Positions 35,551 through 46,010 of a DNA stretch of 64,000 bases are shown in pieces. This stretch comes from Buddleja alternifolia (Eukaryota > Streptophyta > Magnoliopsida > Lamiales > Scrophulariaceae). Under the pieces are notes generated by a model, which saw only the letters and a program-made list of their open reading frames with translations, ran no database searches and was not told where the DNA came from. The DNA lies in assembly GCA_019426215.1 (NCBI GenBank), contig CM033408.1, forward strand, positions 25,213,953 through 25,277,952, given 5' to 3'. Numbering within the stretch: position 1 is the first letter of the stretch; the number at the start of each line of letters is the position of its first letter. The position numbers and the translations under genes are program-made.

Positions 35551-36032
35551 TGTTGAAGTGTGGCTCATTTTTGAAAGAGGAAAATATCCCACATAGATAG
35601 AATTTGTAAAGGGTGGGCTCATTTGTTGTATAAAAGGAGACCACCTCTTCACTTTGAAAAACATCCCAAATTGCTTAAGTCTTTTAGCAATTTCTACTTT
35701 CTTCCTCTATAGTTTGTAATAGTTTCACTTTAGTCCTTTAATGAAATATTTTGGTGGGGTCCGAAGACGTAGGCTAAATTAGCCGAACCTCGTTAAATTT
35801 GGTGTTCTTTATTTTGTGCTATTTTTCAAGTAGCCATTGTTAGTTATAGTTGTAGTGTTATATTGTGCTATTAAATTCGTCTAGTTAATTCTGTCGAGAA
35901 GGTTGGGTTTTAAGCGCGACCGTTGTGACGCCTCCAATCTTTCCTGGGAATTAAATCTAGTGTGATTTTCTAGTACAATATTTTCCTCGTTATTTCTACA
36001 TTTGGTGGAATATGACTCTGAGTTCCACAACA
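35551..36032 (+). repeat. 3' LTR of the copia element
   Basis: Preceded by the purine tract at 35539-35550 and followed by the TSD TCGTC. Pairs with 30518-30999. Confidence 0.95.
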
Positions 36033-36222
36033 TCGTCAAGGAGGAATTTGTGAGCATATCTGACGTCAAAGAGTATTTAAGTAATACAAGATCATCGAGG
36101 AAGCATGATGAACTCAAATATCATGTGCATTAATAAAAGATATGTGAATGATCGCCTTCATGTGCTTGAATCAACGAGGAAGGTTCATAGATATAACTAA
36201 TAATTGAGAGAGTTTTGTATCA

Positions 36223-36408
36223 CAATGACAGAGCCAGGAATACAAATTTGGGGGCGAATGCAAAATAAAGGGCAAAATTGAATATCTTTAGATTTTTTTT
36301 TGGAAGGGGGGGGGGTGTTTAAATTTCAAAAATTCGTAGGGTAAAAAATTTAATTTTTCAAAGTTGAGGGGGCAGGTACCCCCACCAGCCCACCTTGCTC
36401 CGTCACTG
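36223..36408. mobile_element. Small TIR element remnant
   Basis: The ends CAATGACAGAGC and GCTCCGTCACTG form an inverted pair, with G-runs near 36304 and C-runs near 36380 as inner arms. This is a common plant MITE layout. No TSD was found. Confidence 0.5.
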
Positions 36409-36522
36409 TCAGATCATATTTGACCGATTATGAAATTTGTCCAAACTTCAAAACAATTTATTTATATAAAAATGTGTTGAATATCATTTATAAAATGCGA
36501 CATACGATGATGTTCATTCTTT

Positions 36523-36692
36523 ATTGTCCAGTGATTCCCAAATCAAGCAGTAACAAGTCTCGCCTCCAACGAGGTGATATTCATTGTCCAGTGATTCCCA
36601 AATCAAACAGTAACAAGTCTCGCCTCCAACGAGGTGATATTCATTGTCCAGTGCTTCCCAAATCAAACAGTAACAAGTCTCGCCTCCAACAA
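36523..36692 (+). repeat. 60-bp minisatellite, three copies
   Basis: Three units of exactly 60 bp with spacing 36523, 36583 and 36643, each containing ATTGTCCAGTG and AAGTCTCGCCTCCAAC. They differ by a few bases; the last is incomplete. Confidence 0.9.
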
Positions 36693-36717
36693 GGGACTAC
36701 AAGTCCCAAAAAATAAA

Positions 36718-37091
36718 GGGATAATTGCATAAAACCCCCTATGTTATTTCAAAAATGCTAAAAAACCCCATGTATTAATGAAATAGGCTAATTACCCCCC
36801 CTGTGTACATAAAAAGTGTGCAAAAAAGCCAAATTTTGTTAAAATGATAGAAAAAAATGTGTTTTTTGGGTGATTAACACTATCTACCTTTTATAAAGTA
36901 TGAAGAGTATATAAATGACAATGAGCATGTCAATAAAGGTGAAAAACATGAAAAAATCGCTCATTTTTTAATGGAATTTGACATTTTTGCATACTTTTTA
37001 AGAACACAGGGGGGTGATTAGCCTATTTCGTTAACACAAGGGAGTTTTTAGCATTTTCGAAATAATATAAGGGGGTTTTATGCAATTAACC
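36718..37091. mobile_element. Mutator-like fold-back MITE
   Basis: A perfect 9-bp TSD AAAAATAAA (36709-36717 and 37092-37100) flanks arms of nearly 190 bp each, starting GGGATAATTGCATAAAACCC and, inverted, GGTTAATTGCATAAAACCCC. The arms almost meet in the middle, so the element is one long hairpin. Confidence 0.88.
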
Positions 37092-37137
37092 AAAAATAAA
37101 TCCATCAAAACTATGCCAATATATATATATATATATA

Positions 37138-39895
37138 TAGGATATAGATCAAATACATCTCTATGCTTTAGGTAAGATATAAGACCCAATCTAGACTATT
37201 TAAACTATTTGATCCCAAGGTCCATAATTAAAGCCATTATTTCTGTTTTAATCTTTAATTTAATGATGATAGGGGCATTTTAATCAATAGGTCTAACAAA
37301 CCCATGCAAATATCATGCTGAATCAAAATCAAATCCCACTTATTGAGCGCATAACAGATTCTCTTTCTCCAATTGATTTTTTTTTTCAATTAAAATTCGA
37401 TCAGTTCACAGAACGCATTAATATATTTCACAAAATGTAAAATATTTACATTATTCATCATCAAATTCAATTAATCATCAAGCTCGATTCATCATCATCG
37501 TCAAACTCAATCCGATGGATGCAAGTAGATCGGCGATTTGATATCTACTGCAATACTTTGTGATTTCTCAACTTGCTGTGTATTTACAGTAGATGACAAA
37601 CCCTCTTGACTTGCAGAATCATTGGCCATGGCTGAAAGGAAAGAAAAAGAAAAAGAAAGTGGAAGCTATGGTAGGAATCATTGGCCATGTCATATTCGTA
37701 GTGTTGGTCGTCATTACATACATACATACATACATACATACAGAATAGAAGAAGACAGGGAGAGAAAAAAGGAAGAAGGGGAAGAAAACATCACAATTAG
37801 TGATTTTAAACCATTATACAGTAGCTTATAAATCATTATACAGTAACTACAACGGTGATATACAGTGTGTGATTAGTCACATACAATTAGTGATTTCAAA
37901 CCATTATACAGTATCTTATAAGTCATTATACAGTATGTTAGAACACATTTTACAGTATGTTATAACATATTTATACAGTATGTAATTTAAGTAATTACAA
38001 ATTCTTCAGATAATTAACTGAATTGAACACCAACAAATTCAAAGCCGCGGACGTAAAGGGGGTGATGGAAACTCGTAGCAAAACTTTTCATACAAGTAAA
38101 TTAAGTAACTTCCAGGTACACTGCGTGCTCGGATACATATCAGCTTTGACATTATTAATTTGCTCATATACATCTCCAGTTATACACTCTGTCATGTGCC
38201 TAGGACTGGGCGTTCGGATCGGGTAATTCGGATCCGAACCGACCCGATCGGGTTCGGACTAATCAGATCGGGTAAATCGGGTAATTAATCGGATTCGGGT
38301 TATTCGGGTTCGGAATATTGATATTCTGGTTCGGGTTCTAATTTTTAGTTTTTTCGGATAATTCGGGTACCCGAATTACCCGAAATAAAAAATAAAAAAA
38401 TTTGGTTACATGGCAAATAAAAAATATAATTATACTCAAATGAGTTGAAATATTTATCAGTATTATCTTATGAGCTCCAGAATATATTATATATAGATGT
38501 TCGAGATAATTTATATGCTCCATCAAGAAAAATATGGATTTTAAGTTGGTTCCGATGATATAATATAAACTCTCCTCCAATCTATTTTTGTGGCTACAAC
38601 ACCAAAATGATTTTGCATTCATTTCATTTTGATTTCAAGGATAAGATTATAAAACTCCAAGGATAATGTTAATTGTTAATTAATCAAATCGATTTATTGG
38701 AGATATATTCATACTTGTGCTTTCTTTAATCAACCTATAAATATATTCTAGAATAATGTTTGTTAACAAAGAGAATGTTACTTTTAATATTTTAATATGT
38801 ATTAAGTATAATTTTAAATTTATAATCTATTATTTATTGAAGGTATATGTAATCAGTTACTATTTTTTCTTTTGAGGTGCATTCAATTAATCGTCATTGA
38901 TAATGCTAATTAATTACATGCTAATTTTTAGATGACTACTACATAAAATATTTAGTTAAATATTTACAAATTAATTTTTGGTCCTTGATTTAATGAAAAT
39001 TAGAGTTGTATAAGCCCAAAAAATTCGACCCAAACTTTTTTTTCAAAAATATCAAAAAACCCGAATCCGAACCAAACCCGATTAACCCGAGAAAATAGGT
39101 TCGGATTCGGTTTTCATGTTTCACTACCCGAAAACCGAATAACCTAAACTCGAACAACCCGAACCCGAAAATCTGATCCGAACGCCCACCCTTACATGTG
39201 CCACACCACAGGAACACACAAATCCCATCCCATGCATGCCATAGATTTTCTATAAATAAATGTCAATCTCCAGCATATTAGTTTCTCAATTCGATATATA
39301 TATATATATATATATATACTATATAACATATTAAAAACATTTAATTATACAGTATGTTATGATACATTATAGAGTATCTTATAACCCATTATACAGTATA
39401 TGATAACACATTATACAGTGTGTGTTTATACATCATGTACACACTGTATGATGCTGAGGCTCTTCATTCTCTCGGTGTTTTCTTTTTTTCTTTGTGTTCG
39501 AGACTCCTTGTACTCTCCATTGCCTATTATTGCTTTTTCTTCTTTTTGTCAGAGTTTTTGGGTCTTCCTCTGCTACTGGTGCTCACCATTGTTGCTGCTC
39601 TCTCTCTCTCTTTCTGTGTAATGCTCAAATATTTGATTTTTCAAATTTGTTTGCAAGGTAAAGAGAGAGAGAGTAATAAAAAGAATGATGAATAACATAA
39701 ATAAGGGAGATTTTAGGGGAGATTCTGTTCCCTTTTTTGCTTCATTTTTTACTATTATACCCCTTATTCAATTGGAATCAATTTTTCAGCTTTTTTTTTG
39801 TTTCTTTTTTGGACTGTTGGATTTAATGAATCCAATGGTGTAGATTAGGTCTTATATCTTATTCAATATAGGGTGTGTATTTGATCTTGACCCTA
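37138..39895. mobile_element. TIR element with internal TATACAGTATGTTATAA repeats, split by a hAT element
   Basis: The left end TAGGATATAGATCAAATACA and the inverse of the right end, TAGGGTCAAGATCAAATACA, begin imperfect TIRs of about 75 bp that continue through AAGATATAAGACC. Short repeats of the type ATTATACAGTATGTTATAA occur at 37800-37985 and again at 39345-39425, on both sides of the hAT insertion. A CATA microsatellite lies at about 37714-37741. No transposase and no clear TSD. The TIR type recalls Mutator-like elements. Confidence 0.6.
38201..39194. mobile_element. hAT element, CGGATCGGGTTCGG-rich subtermini
   Basis: The ends are TAGGACTGGGCGTTCGGATC and the inverse of GATCCGAACGCCCACCCTTA, with a perfect 8-bp TSD CATGTGCC (38193-38200 and 39195-39202). 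Subterminal CGGGTTCGG / CCGAACCCG motifs are dense on both sides; the centre is AT-rich and non-coding. Confidence 0.92.
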
Positions 39896-40260
39896 AAAGA
39901 TCATTATCCAATCATAAGTCTGAATTTCCAATGGACCAAACTTGTAATATAATAAACAAAAAATATATTAACAACAATACAACATTATAAAAATTAGAAT
40001 CTAACCGGGTCCGGTCACGTGCACGGCACGAAGGTCCCCCTCCATTCATTAGTCGTCAAAAACAGCTCAAAACAAAGAGCAAATAAATCTGTTTCCATCC
40101 TCATCATCCCTTTACTTTGGGTCTACGAATCCATCTTTCGTGTTTTAAAAACTACAACACAATGTCTTAACACCACCCCCTACTTTTACCAACCCCCCCC
40201 CCCCCCCCCCCTCTCCCAAAAAAAAAAGGGTCGTATTTGATTCTCAACAAGAACTTGCCT
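39896..40260. other. Upstream region of the germin-like gene
   Basis: AT-rich, with a run of about 18 C residues (about 40194-40211) followed by an A-run just upstream of the TATA box. Confidence 0.5.
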
Positions 40261-40268
40261 TATAAATA
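40261..40268 (+). promoter_or_regulatory. TATA box of the germin-like gene
   Basis: TATAAATA lies 163 bp upstream of the ATG at 40424. It would give a leader of about 130 nt that contains a TA/CA microsatellite. Confidence 0.65.
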
Positions 40269-40423
40269 TTCCTCCAATTTTATCTCCAAAACCCCACCTT
40301 GTACTACTTTCATCTCTTTTTGTGATTTCCCTTTGCTTATTATTACACCCTTTTTCAACTTATACATATATATATATACACACACACACACATACATACC
40401 AAAGCTATTTTGTCTTTTTAAAG

Positions 40424-41184
40424 ATGGCTGCTGCGGCTGTGGTAGTACTCCTGGCTTTAGTGATGTTGAGCGGAAGAGCTAATGGAGATCCAGACTTGCT
40501 TCAAGACATTTGTGTTGCTGATCTCACTTCTGGTATTTATCCATTCATATTTTCTTTTTCTTTTTTTCTTTATTTCATCTTTAATCCCCTATTGACTATA
40601 TTTAGTAAAACCCAAATTTTATAAATTCCCTTCAATCTTGCACTTCATATTATAAAACTTTACATTAAAAATTTGTATCTCAAATAAATCAATAAATTGC
40701 AGGGTCAGAAAAATTGAACAATGAAAGAAAAAGTTTGTCATAAAAAAATTTGTGACAAAACTCAATAATAATAATTTTAGTGATAATAATAATTTTTTAA
40801 ATTGTATGTGTTTATTGAGAATTTTAGCGACAATATACATATAGTGACAATAATTTCATTTCTCGTAATAAATGATCAATTTATATACAAATTTTATCAT
40901 TATTGAATTTTTCATAATTATTTTGTCATTCTCTCTCTCTCTATATATATATATATTTTTTGTTGCCCACTTGATTTATCGGAGCTATTGCCCCGACTAC
41001 ATCCGGATCCGACCCGCGTTGCACACCTAGCAATGGTGGGTGAGTTTCCCACCGAAGGTTTTCTGCATTCAAAAGGTCTCGAACTCGAGATCTTGCTTAA
41101 GCGGAATCGAGCTACTTACCATTCGGACCAACTCCGTTGTTCTCTCTATATATATATATTGGATATTATTATTATTATTCACTC

Positions 41185-41216
<32 letters not shown>

Positions 41217-42409
41217 ACTCAAGATAAAATGTCATATTTAATGTAGATCACTTTCATCTAAATATCTGGAAATGTGATACTTATCTTGATCTATTTTCTT
41301 GTCTACTAATTAAAACTTTCTTTGAATTTAATAGAAAGTAAGGGTGAAAAATTGTTTTGCATTAATGCTGCATGAAGTCCCACTAACCACCTCACCTACC
41401 CTAACTTCAATACATCTCCTTTCCTTCAATATCCAATAATTTTGAAATGTGTGCATTAAATTTAAGAAAATTATACACAGAACCCTCACGTATTGTATAA
41501 TTATCAAAACACTACTCACTTATTAAAAATTACCAACACACCCCTCAAGAGGTCTATTTTTAAGGTTTACGGAGTAAAATTATAAGAATTTTTTAAATAC
41601 ACATGGGTGTATTTGTGAAAATACCTTAGAATAATGAGACTTTATATAATTCTCAATAAGTGTGGGGTTTTTCTGATAATTACGCAATGAATGAGGGGGT
41701 CTTTGTGTAATTTTCCCTTAAATTTAATTTTCCTATATCCCACAATATTGTTTAATATATTACAAAAAAACGAAAAGAATTTCTGTAATATATATATTTT
41801 CCGGAAAAAGAAAAATTGAGATACAATGGCCATGCATTCTTGTGATACAATTAATAACACATATAAACAGCTGTGAAGGTAAACGGCTTCCCTTGCAAGT
41901 CAAATGTCACGGCCGAGGACTTCTTCTTCGCCGGCATAGCTAAACCTGGCGCCACCAACACCTCCTCCGGATCAATCGTCACCGGCGCCAACGTCGAGAA
42001 AATCCCGGGCCTCAACACCCTCGGCGTTTCCCTCGCCCGCATCGACTACGCCCCCGGCGGCCTCAATCCTCCGCACACGCATCCACGCGCCACCGAGATC
42101 GTGTTCGTGCTCGAGGGAGAACTCGACGTCGGCTTCATCACCACCGCTAATGTTCTCATCTCCAAGACCATCAAAAAGGGTGAGGTTTACGTTTTCCCTA
42201 GAGGGTTGGTTCACTTCCAGAAGAACAATGGAAAGTCCGCCGCCGCCGTGATTTCCGCCTTCAACAGCCAGTTGCCGGGGACGCAGTCCCTCGCCGTCAC
42301 TTTGTTTGCTGCAAAGCCTCCGGTGCCGGATAATGTACTGACCAAGGCGTTTCAGGTTGGGACGAAGGAAATTGAGAAGATTAAGTCCAAGTTTGCGCCT
42401 AAGAAATGA
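40424..42409 (+). CDS. GLP5-like: Germin-like protein, subfamily 2 (GLP5/PDGLP1-like)
   Basis: Two exons, 40424-40532 and 41871-42409, joined in phase 1 by a GT-AG intron of 1338 bp; 215 residues, the normal family length. Residues 1 to about 20 are a signal peptide. C30 and C45 are the conserved disulphide pair. The cupin carries germin box 1 with H105, H107 and E112 and box 2 with H151, the four manganese ligands. N48 and N66 lie in glycosylation sequons. The DPDLLQD start, the PGLNTLGVSLARIDYAPGG block and the KSKF-PKK end resemble Arabidopsis GLP5 (PDGLP1), a plasmodesma-located apoplastic protein that affects root growth; this comparison is from memory. Enzyme activity (oxalate oxidase or superoxide dismutase) cannot be read from sequence. 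The coding exons are much more GC-rich than the surroundings. The intron carries a SINE and a MITE. Confidence 0.93.
40957..41139 (-). mobile_element. tRNA-derived SINE in the germin-like intron
   Basis: About 75-80% similar by eye to the SINE at 44928-45113 and in the same orientation (tail T-run on the plus-strand left). On the minus strand it reads an A-box-like head, then a B-box-like GATCTCGAGTTCGAGACC, then TGTGCAACGCGGGTCGGATC. The flanks TTCTCTCTCTCTCTATATAT and TTCTCTCTATATATATATAT look like a TSD in simple sequence. Confidence 0.75.
41466..41717. mobile_element. Mutator-like MITE in the germin-like intron
   Basis: Identical 10-bp flanks TTAAATTTAA (41456-41465 and 41718-41727) bracket inverted arms of about 65 bp (GAAAATTATACACAGAACCC / inverse GGGAAAATTACACAAAGACC). 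It lies wholly inside the intron, 153 bp before exon 2. Confidence 0.8.
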
Positions 42410-42668
42410 GAGGGAAATTTTAGTTCGAATCTTGTTTGATGGATCGAAGGGTAATTCATAAAGTGAGTAATGGAACATATAATAAGTGCAATTTATTCAT
42501 TGCATGAATCATAGTTAGATTAGGTCAAATAGAATTTGGAACTGAATTTTTCAGATGTGTAATTGTGTTTATTGGTTTGAGGATGGATAATGTGATTTGT
42601 TTTCTTTGACAATTGGAAAAGAATGTTGTAACACTTGTACGAAATATATCTTTCTTTATGTGATCAAC

Positions 42669-42674
42669 AATAAA
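42669..42674 (+). terminator. Poly(A) signal of the germin-like gene
   Basis: AATAAA, 260 nt after the stop codon, in an AT-rich 3' region. It is the best candidate; plant signals are loose. Confidence 0.5.
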
Positions 42675-43274
42675 ATATGAATTAATTTCTTGATATGATT
42701 ATTATCTTTGTTCCAAGACAATCTGATTAATGATTTTAATTTATAGTATAATTACAATTACTTATATTTAATCAATTTTATTATAAATACAATTATATTA
42801 AAAGTTTAGATTTCAAGAGCTCCTAAAAAATAAACGAATTTTGTTTATGGAATACTGTGATCATATAGAACAATCATTTTTGTTTCATAGATAAAAAATT
42901 ATGCATGAATGAATGATAAAGTATGATTTATGACACTTGAATATATTTATCAACACTCAAAAATTGAAAAAAAGAAATTAAAAATTTGAGTGTACGTAGT
43001 GTTATGCATTACCCTAAACTTACCTTATACTATATCTATAGAAACAAAAATATTTAAACAAATTATATATATAAATATATATATATATATAAACATATAC
43101 ATTTTAGTGTTAGGGCCAGTAAGATCTGGCTGAATCAGTAAAATTAAAGCCTCGGGATAAAGTGCTCCTCCATTTGGATTCCTTAATTGTGTACTTAAAC
43201 AATAATTTATTTTTGTTGATTAAAAAAGAATTACTAATTAGAATTAATCTATAATGTTATATATTTGATATAGT
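42675..43274. other. Intergenic, nothing recognised
   Basis: AT-rich with a TA run near 43070-43090. No gene or repeat can be supported. Confidence 0.5.
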
Positions 43275-44170
43275 TTTTGATGCGGGTAACTCCTGCATCC
43301 AGAATCCTCCTAGCTTCGAGCTCTCGAACTACCTGCAATTGAATGGAACGCTAGGGTTTTGCTTAGCGGAGGCACCTCCAATGTTTAAGTCAGTTTCAAT
43401 TTTTCATAAGAGATAATATGTAAATGAATTATATTTTGCATAATCCGTTTCCCTCTTTCAAGCCCTCCTCCTTCGAGCCCTAGTCTGAAGGGGTATTTAT
43501 AATATAAATAACCCTAATTGTCATAAGTCGCTACAAAAAAATAAGACACAATTGGTGACAAAATGTCAAAGTGACAATATAAAAGTTGTCACTAATTATA
43601 AATTTGTAGTGACAATATTTTGTCACTAAAATAGGTTCTACATGTTTAATAGTGACAAAATTTGTATAGAAGTTGTCACTTTTGATAATTAATGACAAGA
43701 AAATTGTTGTCACTATTGAAAATTAGTGACACACCTTTTGCGATAATTTAGTGACAACAATTTTAATTGTCACTCTATTTGTGTTGTCACTATACATGTG
43801 TCACTAATTGTCAATAGTGACAACTTTTAAAAAGCTCTTGTCACTAAAAATTCTTATTGTGATAAAAAAAAAATTATTGTCACTCATTATGTATATCTAG
43901 TGACAATTTTTTCATTGTCACTTCAAATTTTGTCACAAATATTATTTTTTGTTGTAGTGAGTTTGTTCAGTGTGTGAACTTGGTCTGACCAATATCATAA
44001 TAATTAGTCCATTAAAAGCACGAATCAACCTACATAATTTATTCTTGACCTGAACTTATCTTAAAGTCGTATATTTTTACTTGCCTCGTCCCAGGAGGCA
44101 AGCAAGCCCTAAATACATATTTATTTATGTTACTGGCCAAGTATTCAACTCGACGCAATTTACATATTAC
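43275..44170 (-). repeat. Possible LTR remnant, split by a CACTA MITE
   Basis: The left part (43275-43528) has mixed, GC-richer sequence ending in GGGTATTTATAATATAAATA, resembling the U3/TATA region of a minus-oriented LTR. The right part (43960-44170) continues it after the MITE. No TSD, tract or coding region supports this; treat it as a suggestion. Confidence 0.3.
43529..43959. mobile_element. CACTA MITE
   Basis: It starts CGCTACAAAAAAATAA and ends ATTTTTTGTTGTAGTG, with a 3-bp TSD AGT (43526-43528 and 43960-43962). The interior is made of about 20 GTGACAA / TTGTCAC motifs in both orientations. It is 431 bp without coding content; the left terminus has A changed to G in CACTAC. Confidence 0.85.
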
Positions 44171-44911
44171 CTACCTCAGTGTTACTTTTAAAAAATGATG
44201 AGGTGGAATGAGGTTGGGGAGCTCACTTGTTTCTAAAGCAATTACAGATTTACAGTGTAAATTAAACAGAAAAAGACGCGACAACTTGTGATGTTTAATT
44301 AGTGATTAGAGACAATAAGTGTTCGACAAATTGGTCATTATTAAAAATCATGAAAATATTTAGGTAAAATCCAAAAGCTGGTGGCTTATCAAATCTTTGT
44401 CTACGTAATTACCTAATTTGCTTAATCGTTACTCCCAAAACAGTAGTTTTGCCTTGAGCATACATTAGTAATATTTAGGCTTTGCGATGTGTTCAAATTT
44501 CATTTTCAACTGTCATTTTCTAAATCATATGAGAAAATGAATTTTTTTATTTTTGTGTGAAATGTTGCCTTGTTTGGTTATGTTTTTTAAAATAGTTAGA
44601 ATTGATGATTTGATGATGTATGAAATAAAATGATTGAGTTAGTTAATACTTAAAAGTAATAATTATGTGAATAATATAGATAAAATAATAGATATTATTA
44701 TATTAATTAAATATATTCATAAGTAAAAATGATAAAAATTGTCCCAAAAACAAGTACTTAAAATACTCAAAATGAGTATTAAGATATATACAAGCCTATG
44801 AAGGTTAATACTATGTATTTTATTCTATTATGACACCATAATTGTTGTCGGAAATACAGATTTAGAGAAGGAGATGTGATACAAAGAAAAAAGTGAGTGT
44901 GATTTGTTAAA
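44171..44911. other. Intergenic, nothing recognised
   Basis: AT-rich spacer without open frames of note. Confidence 0.5.
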
Positions 44912-44927
44912 GTGAAAGGTAGTAATT

Positions 44928-45113
44928 TTTTTTTTGTTGCCCACCTGGTTCACCGGAGCTTTGCCGCGACTACATCCGGATCCGACCTGGGTCGCACACC
45001 TGGCAGTGGTGGGTGAGTCTCCCAGCGGGGGTTTTCTACATTCACAAGGTTTCGAATCTGAGACCTTGCTTAATCAGAAGCGAGCCGCTTACCACTCGAA
45101 CGAACCCCCGTTG
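44928..45113 (-). mobile_element. tRNA-derived SINE with 16-bp TSD
   Basis: Flanked by a perfect 16-bp TSD GTGAAAGGTAGTAATT (44912-44927 and 45114-45129). Read on the minus strand it starts CAACGGGGGTTCGTTCGAGT, has an A-box-like GTTCGAGTGGTAAGCGG and a B-box-like GATTCGAAACC, and ends with GGTGGGCAAC plus an A-tail. The length (186 bp), tail and TSD fit a plant SINE. Confidence 0.9.
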
Positions 45114-45636
45114 GTGAAAGGTAGTAATTGGAGAATATAATGTTAAAGTAGAAAATAAAAATAAGTGTATTTTTCGTTGAAAATGGTGTAAAGAATGTAT
45201 GTTCACTTTTAAATAAGAATAAAAAAAAAAATGGGCCTTTCAAAAGTCAAAACACAAACAAACAAAGCCTTAGGCTTTCTTTTTCTTCTTTTTTTATAAG
45301 AATATTTACGCCTACGCATCAACACTGAAAACGTCTACTATTTGTATGCTTTTCTAAACGAAATTATGTTTAGTTTCTAAATATTGATATATTTGTTTGC
45401 TAATATAATTTTAGGCATTACACTACCACAAAGAGAAATTTTGATGGGATTATGTTTAAAAAAAAAAAAAAAAAACTAGATTAGGGTGAATCCAATCTCG
45501 TGTTCCGAGCCCCGCGATAATCTATATCTTGAGATTATCTTTCAACCCGCGCTCGAATTCGATGCGCTAGACGGTGGTTCAGACTTTAACACTTCTCCGT
45601 GTTGTTTAAAATAATTATTCGGACAGCAATTGATGA

Positions 45637-46010
45637 AAATATTTATCGTCTTCGAATGAGACAATAATACAGTGAAGGAAAAATTCAAGTCCAGATAAAT
45701 ATTATCTCTCAAATACTTAAATCTGACAAAAGATAATCTTATACCTACGTGAGAATTTCTCGATTGTATGTATTATTTTGGGTGTTAATTATTGTCTTCG
45801 AATGCAATAATGGAATGAAAGGTAAGATTCAAGTCCAGATAACAATTATCTCTCAGATACTTAAATCTGATAAAAAGATAATCTTATACTTACGTGAGAA
45901 TCTTTCCTTTGAATACAATGATGAACGGAAAACTTAGGTCAAGATACAAATCACTATCAAATATTGAAATCTGAAAACAGATAATTTATACCTCCATAAA
46001 AACCTTCAGT
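45637..46010. repeat. About 120-bp imperfect tandem repeat, three copies
   Basis: Copies begin near 45640, 45790 and 45905 and share the order 'TTCAAGTCCAGATAA', 'TATCTCTCA-ATACTTAAATCTGA', 'AGATAATCTTATAC-TACGTGAGAAT'. The third is more diverged. It lies in a GC-richer block (45480-46440) that may be an old LTR, but I found no ends. Confidence 0.65.

Larger units (their letters stand above)
30518..36032 (+). mobile_element. Young Ty1/copia retrotransposon, Tork/Tnt1-like
   Basis: It is flanked by a perfect 5-bp TSD TCGTC (30513-30517 and 36033-36037). The 482-bp LTRs begin TGTTGAAGTG and end CCACAACA and differ at about 7 sites by eye (about 1.5%). A primer-binding site for initiator Met-tRNA (TGGTATCAGAGC) follows the 5' LTR by two bases, and a purine tract (AAGGTGGAGATT) precedes the 3' LTR. 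Domain order gag-protease-integrase-RT-RNase H is copia. The RT/RNase H phrases (YVDDMLIAS, VSTPLAPHFKLS, DPGKEHWQAVKWILRYI) fit the Tork lineage. One MITE is inserted in it. Confidence 0.95.

Noticed and set aside
36523..36692. Repeat spacing that could suggest a CRISPR array
   Set aside because: The 60-bp units are tandem over their full length with no unique spacers, and this is plant nuclear DNA.
41972..42478. A 168-codon open frame on the minus strand over the germin-like gene
   Set aside because: It is the antisense shadow of the GC-rich second exon; the plus-strand frame has all germin motifs.
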